9,046 nt of DNA from Solobacterium sp. UBA1789. GTDB taxonomy: Bacteria > Bacillota_I > Bacilli_A > Erysipelotrichales > Erysipelotrichaceae. The notes under the pieces were generated by a model. It was not told where the DNA came from. It worked only from the letters and a program-made list of their open reading frames with translations, and searched no databases. The position numbers and the translations under genes are program-made. The stretch spans positions 4,936 through 13,981 of the forward strand of contig DCGB01000073.1 in assembly GCA_002314515.1 (NCBI GenBank). The letters are read 5' to 3'. Within the stretch, counting starts at the first letter, position 1. Each line of letters begins with the position of its first letter. Positions 1 through 6,449 of this stretch are shown in pieces.

Positions 1-298
1 TACGATCCTGACGAGCATAGCCATAATAAGGAATGATACAGTTAATTTCCTCAGCAGAAGCTCTTCTGGCCGCATCAATCGCAACCAATAATTCCATTAA
101 ACGCTCATTAGTTGGCTTACAGGTACTCTGAATAAAGAATACACGCTTACCACGAACTGATTCCTGTGGAGTAACCAGTGTTTCACCATCCGCAAAATGC
201 TGAATAGAAATCTTACCAGGTTTAACAAACATGTAATCACAGATTTCCTTAACCAGATCCTGATTAACAGTCAACGCAAAAACAATAGCCTCATTCAT
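1..298 (-). CDS. prs: Ribose-phosphate pyrophosphokinase (PRPP synthetase), N-terminal part, cut by window edge
   Basis: This gene makes 5-phosphoribosyl-1-pyrophosphate from ribose-5-phosphate and ATP in the cytoplasm, for nucleotide, histidine and tryptophan synthesis. I translated the first 99 codons by hand. They contain FADGE near residue 43, FFIQST near residue 61, and end in IPYYGYARQDR, a hallmark of the first PRPP synthetase domain. The full protein is usually about 315 residues, so roughly two thirds lies beyond the left edge. The ATG at 298 has AGGAG nine bases upstream, inside the end of the GlmU-like gene, and only three bases separate the two genes. Position after a glmU-type gene is conserved in Firmicutes. 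The N-terminus is around ten residues shorter than in Bacillus subtilis. Family assignment is near certain. Confidence 0.95.
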   Translation of the reverse strand, partial: MNEAIVFALTVNQDLVKEICDYMFVKPGKISIQHFADGETLVTPQESVRGKRVFFIQSTCKPTNERLMELLVAIDAARRASAEEINCIIPYYGYARQDR

Positions 299-301
299 TT
301 T

Positions 302-1420
302 TTATATCTCCTCTTCCTCTATATATTTAAGACCATATCCCTTCTTATTAGCCTGATAAACCCGGGCAATAGCCATATCACCCTTTTCGACATCCGAATC
401 GATAGCAGAAGCTGCCATAACAACTGCCTTAGCGCCGATATTCAAAGGTCCAATCAACACTGCACCCGCACCAATCCAGGCACCATCCGCAATCCGCAAA
501 GCATAATGTCTTCGACCATCCCGATCAGCCGACCTTACACCATTGCCAATGACCACTTCTTCACCAACTGTCGCATTATCAAGACAGACATAAGAATCAA
601 TACGTGTCCTATAAGCTACCCGACAATTATTCAAAGAAACAAAATCACCAATATTAACTCCATTAGCCATCTCACAGGAAGCAGCTAAATGAGTATTAAA
701 ACCAACATTGACCTTATCACCCAGAATTGAATCCTCGATATAACAGGCATTCAAAACGGAATAAGCTCCAACAACACTATCCTTAACAAAAGAATTACTC
801 TTAATAACAACATTACGGCCAATAATACACTTACCCTCTAAGGTAACATTTGGATAAACAACTGAACCCTTTTCAATCATGACCTCTGGTCCAATATAAG
901 TATTAGCCGGATCAATAATATTAACACCTCTCTCCAGATGTTTCTGATTATTGGAAAGCTTAATAATCTGATTAAACTCTGCAATCCTGGCATAAGAAGA
1001 AACCTTCAGACAGTTCTCACTCTTAATCTCAACCGCATCATAACTCAATGTTTCAAAAGAAGATAACTGCTCATTATCCAAGGCAAAAACCGGCAGGAAA
1101 TCCTCACCATCAGAAGCCATACAAGGCTTATCATTATTCAACAAAGCAGCATAATCATGATGATCAATTAAAGGAAACAAAGGACCCATAAGTAAACAAC
1201 GACCTGATTGGGAACCAATATCGCAAATCAGTTCATTGATATCATCACGCTTTATTAATTCATCATTATCGATATTACGACCACCAAATAAATAGAGATG
1301 ATCGATATCCAGCTTCTTCAACTGCGAAACTGTATAATCAAGAAGCGGACGACCCAGCAGACAAGTATCAGCTAATTCAGCTTCCTTCTTATTCTTAATA
1401 AAAATGATGGCACAATTCAT
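302..1420 (-). CDS. GlmU-like protein lacking both sets of catalytic residues (predicted pseudo-enzyme)
   Basis: The 372-residue product resembles GlmU, which acetylates glucosamine-1-phosphate and then makes UDP-GlcNAc for the cell wall; GlmU is normally about 450-460 residues. Residues 165-355 form a left-handed beta-helix of hexapeptide repeats that starts with GVNIIDPANTYIG, as in true GlmU, and ends with IARVYQANKKGY. The N-terminal domain (1-150) keeps an AII strand and GRPLLDYTV, but lacks the LAAGxGTRM nucleotide loop and is about 87 residues short. An ungapped alignment with the E. coli helix as I remember it replaces R333, K351, H363, Y366, N377, N386 and K392 by A246, N264, S276, C279, V290, D299 and H305. 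The reading frame is intact and the gene has a good AGGGGG site (1429-1434), so it is not a decayed gene. It may be structural, regulatory or an enzyme with a new substrate. It sits in the usual glmU place between ispE and prs. Confidence 0.85.
   Translation of the reverse strand: MNCAIIFIKNKKEAELADTCLLGRPLLDYTVSQLKKLDIDHLYLFGGRNIDNDELIKRDDINELICDIGSQSGRCLLMGPLFPLIDHHDYAALLNNDKPCMASDGEDFLPVFALDNEQLSSFETLSYDAVEIKSENCLKVSSYARIAEFNQIIKLSNNQKHLERGVNIIDPANTYIGPEVMIEKGSVVYPNVTLEGKCIIGRNVVIKSNSFVKDSVVGAYSVLNACYIEDSILGDKVNVGFNTHLAASCEMANGVNIGDFVSLNNCRVAYRTRIDSYVCLDNATVGEEVVIGNGVRSADRDGRRHYALRIADGAWIGAGAVLIGPLNIGAKAVVMAASAIDSDVEKGDMAIARVYQANKKGYGLKYIEEEEI
308..319 (-). promoter_or_regulatory. Ribosome binding site of prs embedded in the last codons of the GlmU-like gene
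   Basis: On the minus strand the four consecutive Glu codons that end the GlmU-like protein read GAGGAAGAGGAG. They supply an AGGAG core (308-312) nine bases before the prs ATG at 298. The stop codon of the upstream gene (302-304) lies inside the spacer, so prs translation is probably coupled to passage of ribosomes through the upstream gene. Confidence 0.75.
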
Positions 1421-1445
1421 ACCTGAAGCCCCCTATATAACAATT

Positions 1446-2279
1446 CTAACACGAAAAAAGCACCCTACTTAGACTAACAAAAAAATAACTATCCTTTATT
1501 TTCTCATAAACCTGCTTTAATTCATTTTCATCCTCACTTAAGGCAAAAACACAGGAACCACTGCCGCTCATCAGAACATTTTTCAAGCCATAAGACATAA
1601 GACAGTTTTTAATATTGCCAATAGCCGGACAAAGTCTTAATGCTGACTCCTCTAAAGAATTAGCCAGTAAGCCATCAATGCTTAAACCATTCTCCAGACA
1701 GAAACGCAGCTTTTCACAATCAGGATGTAAACAAGCTTCCAGATTCAAAGTCTGATAGGCATCCCTGGTCGAAACACCCTCCTTAGGCTTAACCAGCAAA
1801 ACATAGTAAGATTTTTTTAGCGCAAAGTACGCCAGTTCCTCTCCTGTACCATAAACAACAGCCGGCTTATTATAATATGTAAAAATCACATCAGAACCAA
1901 TTCTATGACATAATTCCTTAACATCATTCTCAATATCAAGCTGATACATCTTACTCAAAAGTCGAAAAACACTGGCCCCATTACTGCTGCCACCAGCCAA
2001 ACCGGCTTCCATGGGAATATTCTTTTCCACCTTCACCTTAAAATGATCATTTATCTGATATTTATCCCTAAAGATATTAATAGCCTTAACAATGGTATTC
2101 TTCTCATTAAAAGCCAAATCGACATTACATTCATAAGAATCAGTATCACTCTTATCAATTGACAGGACATCATGTAATTCCAAAGGCAACATCACCGACT
2201 GCAAATCATGATAACCATCTTCTCTTCTTCTCAAGACATTCAAAGCCACATTGATCTTACAATAAGCTCTATCTTCCAT
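1446..2279 (-). CDS. ispE: 4-diphosphocytidyl-2-C-methyl-D-erythritol kinase
   Basis: This GHMP kinase phosphorylates CDP-methylerythritol with ATP, the fourth step of the MEP isoprenoid pathway. The 277-residue product has an N-terminal CKIN (Lys8, expected catalytic lysine), DGYH near residue 21, the ATP-binding glycine-rich loop PMEAGLAGGSSNGAS at 89-103, GSDV with Asp130 as the expected catalytic base, and the C-terminal MSGSGS at 237-242. I chose the ATG at 2279 over an in-frame ATG at 2291, because GAGG (2286-2289) lies six bases before the former and the latter has no such site. With this start it overlaps the end of rsmA by 11 bases. The GlmU-like gene follows after 25 bases. The ispD gene for the step two before it is in the same operon. 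Confidence 0.95.
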   Translation of the reverse strand: MEDRAYCKINVALNVLRRREDGYHDLQSVMLPLELHDVLSIDKSDTDSYECNVDLAFNEKNTIVKAINIFRDKYQINDHFKVKVEKNIPMEAGLAGGSSNGASVFRLLSKMYQLDIENDVKELCHRIGSDVIFTYYNKPAVVYGTGEELAYFALKKSYYVLLVKPKEGVSTRDAYQTLNLEACLHPDCEKLRFCLENGLSIDGLLANSLEESALRLCPAIGNIKNCLMSYGLKNVLMSGSGSCVFALSEDENELKQVYEKIKDSYFFVSLSRVLFSC

Positions 2280-3093
2280 ATAGCACCTCATAGATAGCCA
2301 GAAAATCAGCCAAAGACAATTCCTGTGCCCTGATTTTATCCTTTAAAGCCAGTTTATTAAACAGATTGCTGATTTCTTCTTCACTTAAAAATTCCTTCAG
2401 ATTATTATGCAAAGTCTTACGACGCTGTTTAAAAGAATTCTTAACCAGCTCAAAAAAAACTTTTTCGAATTCTCTATTTCTATCAACCTTTGGCGTAAAA
2501 GAAATAACTGCACTATCAACCTTAGGCATTGGATAAAATACTGACTTGGAAACATTCATCTCCAGCTTAACATCAAAAAGATATTGAACAATAACACTTA
2601 AGGCATTATAATCCTCACTGCCCTTTTCTGCCTTAAATCGATCCGCAACTTCCTTCTGGACCATAACCGTAATCTTATTAATCATTAAATCGCTCTCAAA
2701 AAGCTTAAAAAGAATAGGGGTTGTCACATAATAAGGCAGATTGCTGCAGACATTAATCTTCTCATTTCTATAAGAGACATTATCCAGATCAACCTTCAGA
2801 AAATCCTCCAGATACAGTTCAATATCATCATTAAATTCTTCCTTTAAAATAGAAAACATATCTTCATCTATTTCATAACAGACTACAGCCCGGGAATATT
2901 TCATCAGCATCTCACTCAAAGAACCAATACCTGGACCAATTTCAATTGTCAGCAATTCCTTATCACAGGCATTCTTTGCAATCTTATCAACCACATTGGC
3001 ATCAATCAGAAAATTCTGACCAAATTTCTTTTTGGCATGCATATCATGTTCATCAAGAACCCTTTTGACATGACTTAAAGTGGCAACAGGCAT
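2269..3093 (-). CDS. rsmA: 16S rRNA dimethyladenosine transferase (A1518/A1519, E. coli numbering)
   Basis: RsmA (KsgA) dimethylates two adjacent adenosines in the 3'-terminal hairpin of 16S rRNA, using S-adenosylmethionine, late in small-subunit assembly. The 274-residue product has the family motifs in order: KKFGQNFL at 22-29, the SAM-binding loop EIGPGIG at 51-57, the catalytic NLPYYVTTP at 118-126, PMPKVDSAV near 188-196, and FKQRRKTL at 221-228 in the C-terminal helical domain. The ATG at 3093 has a full AAGGAGG site (3101-3107) seven bases upstream. It overlaps the end of rnmV by 19 bases. The pairing rnmV-rsmA is widely conserved in Firmicutes. Loss of function typically gives kasugamycin resistance in this family. 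Confidence 0.97.
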   Translation of the reverse strand: MPVATLSHVKRVLDEHDMHAKKKFGQNFLIDANVVDKIAKNACDKELLTIEIGPGIGSLSEMLMKYSRAVVCYEIDEDMFSILKEEFNDDIELYLEDFLKVDLDNVSYRNEKINVCSNLPYYVTTPILFKLFESDLMINKITVMVQKEVADRFKAEKGSEDYNALSVIVQYLFDVKLEMNVSKSVFYPMPKVDSAVISFTPKVDRNREFEKVFFELVKNSFKQRRKTLHNNLKEFLSEEEISNLFNKLALKDKIRAQELSLADFLAIYEVLYGR

Positions 3094-3587
3094 TTCAGAT
3101 CCTCCTTGGTGATATTCAACATTCTTAATCGCTTCAAAAAAGTCTTATTATTACACTTACCCAAATGATAATAATGACATAACTTATCCCGCTGTTTACT
3201 ATCAATATCCAGCTCAAGAAGATCAGTCATCTTAAGACCCTGGTCATTATCATCTATATAGGTAAAACAGTTATTTAAGGCATTTTCCAGAGCTTCCTTA
3301 GTCGCATGTTCAATGCCGACTTTCTTCTTAGTCCGTGCATCTTCCTTAAAAATAAAAGCATTCTTTAAGCCTGGAATACTATCATTAATCTTCTTTCTAA
3401 TCGTCTCTCCTGGATGATCAGGATCCAACAAGAGAATAACCCCTCTTTTTTCATTGACCTGTCTTATTAATTCAATCTTTTCTCTACTTAAACCCAGACC
3501 CTGGGTCTCAATTGTCTCAACCGCAAAAAAAGACTGTAGTCTTAGGGTATCATTTCTTCCTTCAACAACAATCACTTCCTTAATCAT
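3075..3587 (-). CDS. rnmV: Ribonuclease M5 (5S rRNA maturation)
   Basis: RNase M5 cuts both strands of the 5S rRNA precursor stem to release mature 5S rRNA; in Bacillus it needs ribosomal protein uL18. The 170-residue product is a small Toprim protein: VVEGRND at 7-13 carries the Toprim glutamate (Glu9), LLLDPDHPGE at 52-61 carries the DxD metal ligands Asp55 and Asp57, and GIEHA at 91-95 is typical of the M5 group. A C-terminal domain of about 70 residues follows. The start at 3587 overlaps the ispD stop as ATGA, with only weak purine-rich sequence before it, so translation is probably coupled to ispD. The length is within the usual range of about 170-190. Confidence 0.93.
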   Translation of the reverse strand: MIKEVIVVEGRNDTLRLQSFFAVETIETQGLGLSREKIELIRQVNEKRGVILLLDPDHPGETIRKKINDSIPGLKNAFIFKEDARTKKKVGIEHATKEALENALNNCFTYIDDNDQGLKMTDLLELDIDSKQRDKLCHYYHLGKCNNKTFLKRLRMLNITKEDLKCLLPL

Positions 3588-4210
3588 AAATTCTCAAAGT
3601 CTTCCTTATTAGTCAGCTTGTGATTATCAAAAATATCACTGACAATACCAACCTTATAACCAAGATCTTCCAGTAATGATGCATCATCCGTATACTGACC
3701 CAAAGATTTCTCATAGGCCATCTTAATCAGATCGGTTCTAAAAGCCTGAGGTGTCTCAGCCAGATAAATGAGATTGCGATCAATAGTCTTTTCAATAAAA
3801 CCCTCTTTGACTACTTTAATGGTATCTATTGCCTTCCTTGCCAGAATAACGGCATCCTTTTCTAACACAGCCTTCTTGACCTCTTCCAGCATCTCAATAT
3901 GCAAAAAAGGACGGGCTGCATCATGAATCAGAACATAAGGACTATCACAATATTTTAATCCATTATTGACAGAATCCTTTCGCTCCTTACCACCCTCACA
4001 AACAAAAAGCTTATCAGACTTAAATACCTCATCAAAGTTTTCTCTATTGGTTACTACAATAACTCTTTCACAATCATCATCATTAATAAATAACTGACAT
4101 GCCTTTTCTAAAACAGTCATACCATCTTTCATGACAAAAAAGACCTTATTGAAACCAAGTTTGGCCCGCTCACCCTTACCGGAAGCTACGACAATAGCCG
4201 AATATTTCAT
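3584..4210 (-). CDS. ispD: 2-C-methyl-D-erythritol 4-phosphate cytidylyltransferase
   Basis: IspD couples methylerythritol phosphate to CTP, the third step of the MEP pathway. The 208-residue product has the nucleotide loop VVASGKGER at 7-15, with Arg15 and Lys22 spaced like the two catalytic residues of E. coli IspD (Arg20, Lys27). It also has GKERKDSV at 74-81, HDAARPF at 96-102, DTIKVV at 129-134, ETPQAF at 152-157, TDDASL at 174-179 and NHKLTNKEDF near the end. The usual Pro before the catalytic Lys is Asn21. I chose the ATG at 4210, which overlaps the upstream stop as ATGA and has AGGAG (4219-4223) eight bases before it. A TTG six bases further up is possible but less likely. The family also includes TarI-type ribitol-phosphate cytidylyltransferases, but ispE in the same operon favours IspD. 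Confidence 0.9.
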   Translation of the reverse strand: MKYSAIVVASGKGERAKLGFNKVFFVMKDGMTVLEKACQLFINDDDCERVIVVTNRENFDEVFKSDKLFVCEGGKERKDSVNNGLKYCDSPYVLIHDAARPFLHIEMLEEVKKAVLEKDAVILARKAIDTIKVVKEGFIEKTIDRNLIYLAETPQAFRTDLIKMAYEKSLGQYTDDASLLEDLGYKVGIVSDIFDNHKLTNKEDFENL

Positions 4211-5100
4211 GCACAAAGCTCCTGATACAATCTGCTCAAATCATTAGGCAAAGGACAATCAACCAGAATCTTCTCTTCCTTCAATGGATGATAAAACTCC
4301 AATTCATCTGCAATTAAACCCATACGCACAATCCGCGATGAACGTACGCCATATAATTCATCATTCAAAATCTTATAACCCTCACTGGCCAGATGTACTC
4401 TGATCTGATGAGTACGACCACTATCTAAAATACAACGCAAAATACTGATACCCTCTTTACAAGCCAGACTCCTTACTTTTGTCAAAGCACTCTGACCACC
4501 ATCAAAGACAACCCGCTTGCGGCTATCATGTCTATCCTTACCAAGAGGCTTATTGATTGTTATTGACTGACCCTCAGCCATCTTACCCTGAACAAAAGCC
4601 AGATAGTATCTTCTTATCTGCTTTTCAGCCAGTAATTTATCTAATAAAGGCTGAAAAATAACTGACTTGGAAAACATAACCAGACCACTGGTTTCCCTGT
4701 CTAAACGATGCAAAGCTGTCACATTAATATAATTCTTATCTCTGTAATAGCCTTCAACCCACTTAGTCAGATTATCCTCACCACTGCCATCATCATGAAC
4801 CAGAACACCCTTAGGCTTATTGACAATCAGAATCAGCTCATCCTCATAGACCACATCAGGTCTAAACTTACTATCAGCATAAGAGTATTCTTCCGGATAA
4901 AGAAGTATTTCCAGCATTAATCCCGAAATATCACTTTCTCTTTTTACCGGATTGCCATCCAGCATTATCCACTTGTTTTGAATCAATAGATGCTGAATCT
5001 TCTTTGAAGGAATATAAGAATCAAAAAAATCCTGAATGGTATCACAAAACAGGGAATCAACAGCAATAGACAGATAACGATCCTTTAATTGATAAATCAT
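4207..5100 (-). CDS. RluA-family RNA pseudouridine synthase (RluC/RluD-like)
   Basis: This enzyme isomerises specific uridines to pseudouridine in rRNA or tRNA; the target cannot be told from sequence. In the 297-residue product, residues about 15-70 look like an S4-type RNA-binding domain. The catalytic domain starts at VVYEDELILIVNKPKG (83-98). The signature HRLDRETSGLVMFSK at 131-145 contains the catalytic Asp134. The later motif GRTHQIRVHLA, an RNA-contacting conserved stretch, is also present. It is the first gene of the seven-gene operon and overlaps ispD by four bases. The ATG at 5100 has no Shine-Dalgarno site. Instead, a TATAAT ends six bases before it, so the message may be leaderless. 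No better start is visible downstream without cutting the S4-like domain. Confidence 0.92.
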   Translation of the reverse strand: MIYQLKDRYLSIAVDSLFCDTIQDFFDSYIPSKKIQHLLIQNKWIMLDGNPVKRESDISGLMLEILLYPEEYSYADSKFRPDVVYEDELILIVNKPKGVLVHDDGSGEDNLTKWVEGYYRDKNYINVTALHRLDRETSGLVMFSKSVIFQPLLDKLLAEKQIRRYYLAFVQGKMAEGQSITINKPLGKDRHDSRKRVVFDGGQSALTKVRSLACKEGISILRCILDSGRTHQIRVHLASEGYKILNDELYGVRSSRIVRMGLIADELEFYHPLKEEKILVDCPLPNDLSRLYQELCA

Positions 5101-5169
5101 AATACTATTATAAGGCCAATCATCAATTATCCGCCTAATATAGTAAAATTATGTCAAAGAGGAATAACT
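5101..5169. promoter_or_regulatory. Divergent promoter region with an imperfect inverted repeat
   Basis: This 69-base gap separates the leftward housekeeping operon from the rightward hydrolase operon. On the minus strand TATAAT lies at 5107-5112, directly before the pseudouridine synthase ATG. On the plus strand TATAGT lies at 5139-5144, followed by AAAGAGGA (5156-5163) as ribosome binding site for the ATG at 5170. The arms at 5103-5116 and 5133-5145 are imperfect inverted copies: an outer TACTAT/ATAGTA and an inner AGGC/GCCT pair, with an uneven bulge between. No good -35 is seen at 16-18 bases from either -10. The promoter calls rest on the -10 elements alone. Confidence 0.5.
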
Positions 5170-5994
5170 ATGATAAGAAAAGAATTAAGTCAGGAAGAAA
5201 AGCTTTTAAGCTATGCAAAATACTATTATCTCGATAGAGATCCTGTTGACCCTGTTGCCCTGCAGACCCTAAAAGAACCAATGGCCAAAGAAGATGTTCT
5301 CTGGCCTGAAGATATTGCTGAAATCTTTAAACCCGGCTATCAGAGAGTTGTCAATGGCTACTATATCGGTGATGGCTACAGTTATTCTACTGCCTATACC
5401 AAATTATATGGCGTCACACCAGAAATGATTGACTGGTGGTTCACCTGGTTATTTGTACCACCGGTATCTGTACCAAGAGAATATGGTAATTTACGCTATA
5501 AAATCTGGCATCCGGATGCCCACTTTGACCATTTTCCTGCTGATGAAGAAAGTGAAAAACGCCTTTGTGATGAAACAATTCCACTAAATCTGCGTCGTCA
5601 GGGTGTCAAAGAATATGCCTTTGAGGCCATTGATGAAAAAAATATGAAAAGAAACGATATGTTCATGCGCTGCTATGATGATCTTGATCTGCCAAAAGAA
5701 GCTTTTGACTATCTGAAGGCAACAGGCACTCTTAATATTTTTGCCAACGACCATTCAGTTATCCTGCAGTATTTCAAGAAAACACCTTATGGTTGTGAAG
5801 CTACCATCAGAACCTGGCGCGGCTATATACTTAAGGATGGTAAAATCATTAGAATGAGTGAGCCTTATGCCACTCCAACAAAACAGCATTTAATCGATGA
5901 TATCATTCATATTCTCTCGGAATTCCCACATATGATGAAGTTCCTGCCACAGCTCTACAGCGAAGAACGCAATAAACCAATCAAAGGCTATTAA
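5170..5994 (+). CDS. DAPG/phloretin hydrolase-family protein (PhlG-like carbon-carbon bond hydrolase)
   Basis: The 274-residue product resembles PhlG, a zinc enzyme that removes an acetyl group from 2,4-diacetylphloroglucinol by carbon-carbon bond hydrolysis, and phloretin hydrolase of gut bacteria, which splits phloretin into phloroglucinol and phloretic acid. Family-like features are NGYYIGDG at 62-69, GVTPEMIDWWFTW at 81-93, RYKIWHPDAH at 109-118, HILSE at 247-251, and FLPQLYSEE at 258-266. His114 or His118, with His247 and Glu251, are the likely zinc ligands; the His-x3-Glu spacing matches that reported for PhlG (His270/Glu274), from memory. The true substrate is unknown. I chose the ATG at 5170 because AAAGAGGA precedes it; an upstream in-frame ATG at 5089 would run through the promoter region and into the neighbouring gene. 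The next gene overlaps its stop. No signal peptide is seen, so it is probably cytoplasmic. Confidence 0.8.
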   Translation: MIRKELSQEEKLLSYAKYYYLDRDPVDPVALQTLKEPMAKEDVLWPEDIAEIFKPGYQRVVNGYYIGDGYSYSTAYTKLYGVTPEMIDWWFTWLFVPPVSVPREYGNLRYKIWHPDAHFDHFPADEESEKRLCDETIPLNLRRQGVKEYAFEAIDEKNMKRNDMFMRCYDDLDLPKEAFDYLKATGTLNIFANDHSVILQYFKKTPYGCEATIRTWRGYILKDGKIIRMSEPYATPTKQHLIDDIIHILSEFPHMMKFLPQLYSEERNKPIKGY

Positions 5995-6428
5995 TGATCT
6001 ACGATAAACTGAAAAATCTGTCAGATTACCCACAGATAAGTAAACATCTTTCTGCTATAATATCATTTCTAAAAGACCTTCAATTCGATGAAAACCAGAC
6101 CATAATCATCAACGATAAGCTCAAAGCCCTGCTCACCATTTATCAAAGTGGCAGTAAAGATATCATTGAAAGTCATGATAAATATCTTGACCTGGTCATT
6201 CTTCTAAAAGGACAGGAAAAGATCAATACTGGTCACAAAGGAAAGATTAAAACAGCCTACGACAGTCAGAAAGATATAACTATCTATGATTCATTAGATA
6301 TTGAAAAGACAATTCATCTAAGGCCTCAACATTTTCTTATCTTCTTTCCTGAAGATATTCATCAGCCTTATCTGATTGATGAATATAGCTGTCTTTGTAA
6401 GAAAGTAACCTTCAAAATATTAATATAA
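5994..6428 (+). CDS. YhcH/YjgK/YiaL (EbgC) family protein
   Basis: The 144-residue product belongs to the DUF386 cupin-like family, which includes YhcH of sialic-acid operons and EbgC, the small subunit of evolved beta-galactosidase. Members are thought to bind a metal and act on sugars or sugar acids, but their reactions are mostly unproven. Visible features are MIYDKLKNLSDYP at the start, ESHDKYLDLVILLKGQEKI at 59-77 (Glu59 and His61 are likely metal ligands; the usual IQ after the Asp is LV here), FLIFFPEDIHQP at 114-125 (His123 likely ligand), and KKVTFKI at the end. Length is close to the usual 150. The stop of the hydrolase gene and this ATG share a base (TAATG), so the two are probably translated together. 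Its stop codon begins the shared terminator hairpin. Confidence 0.88.
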   Translation: MIYDKLKNLSDYPQISKHLSAIISFLKDLQFDENQTIIINDKLKALLTIYQSGSKDIIESHDKYLDLVILLKGQEKINTGHKGKIKTAYDSQKDITIYDSLDIEKTIHLRPQHFLIFFPEDIHQPYLIDEYSCLCKKVTFKILI

Positions 6429-6449
6429 TAGAGCACAATGTGCTCTATT
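6427..6449. terminator. Bidirectional hairpin shared by two convergent genes
   Basis: AATAGAGCACA (6427-6437) and TGTGCTCTATT (6439-6449) are perfect inverted copies around a single A, giving a stem of about ten pairs once a small loop forms. It overlaps the last bases of the plus-strand YhcH stop (6426-6428) and contains the minus-strand MFS stop (6445-6447). The tracts after the stem are only moderately T-rich (CTTTTG on plus, ATTATATTAATATTTT on minus), so termination strength is uncertain. Confidence 0.75.

Noticed and set aside
197..688. Plus-strand open frame of 163 codons
   Set aside because: It lies opposite prs and the GlmU-like gene, has no recognisable protein features, and has the Asn/Ile/Ser-rich composition of an antisense shadow.
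302..1420. GlmU-like gene as a frameshifted or truncated pseudogene
   Set aside because: The frame is open from a well-placed ribosome binding site to a natural stop, and the beta-helix repeat is regular throughout, so it is not decaying.
2280..2291. ispE start at the ATG at 2291
   Set aside because: No ribosome binding site precedes it. That ATG overlaps the GAGG that serves the ATG at 2279.
4708..4920. Plus-strand open frame of 70 codons
   Set aside because: It is antisense to the conserved catalytic core of the pseudouridine synthase and has no ribosome binding site or family resemblance.
5126..5157. Minus-strand TTGACA (5152-5157) with GATAAT (5126-5131) as a classical promoter for the housekeeping operon
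   Set aside because: The spacing is 20 bases, outside the usual 16-18, so it is weaker than it first looks. It remains a fallback if the leaderless idea fails.
5089..5169. N-terminal extension of the hydrolase from an in-frame ATG at 5089
   Set aside because: The extra 27 residues are Asn/Ile-rich and overlap the promoter region and the opposite gene, while the ATG at 5170 has a good ribosome binding site.
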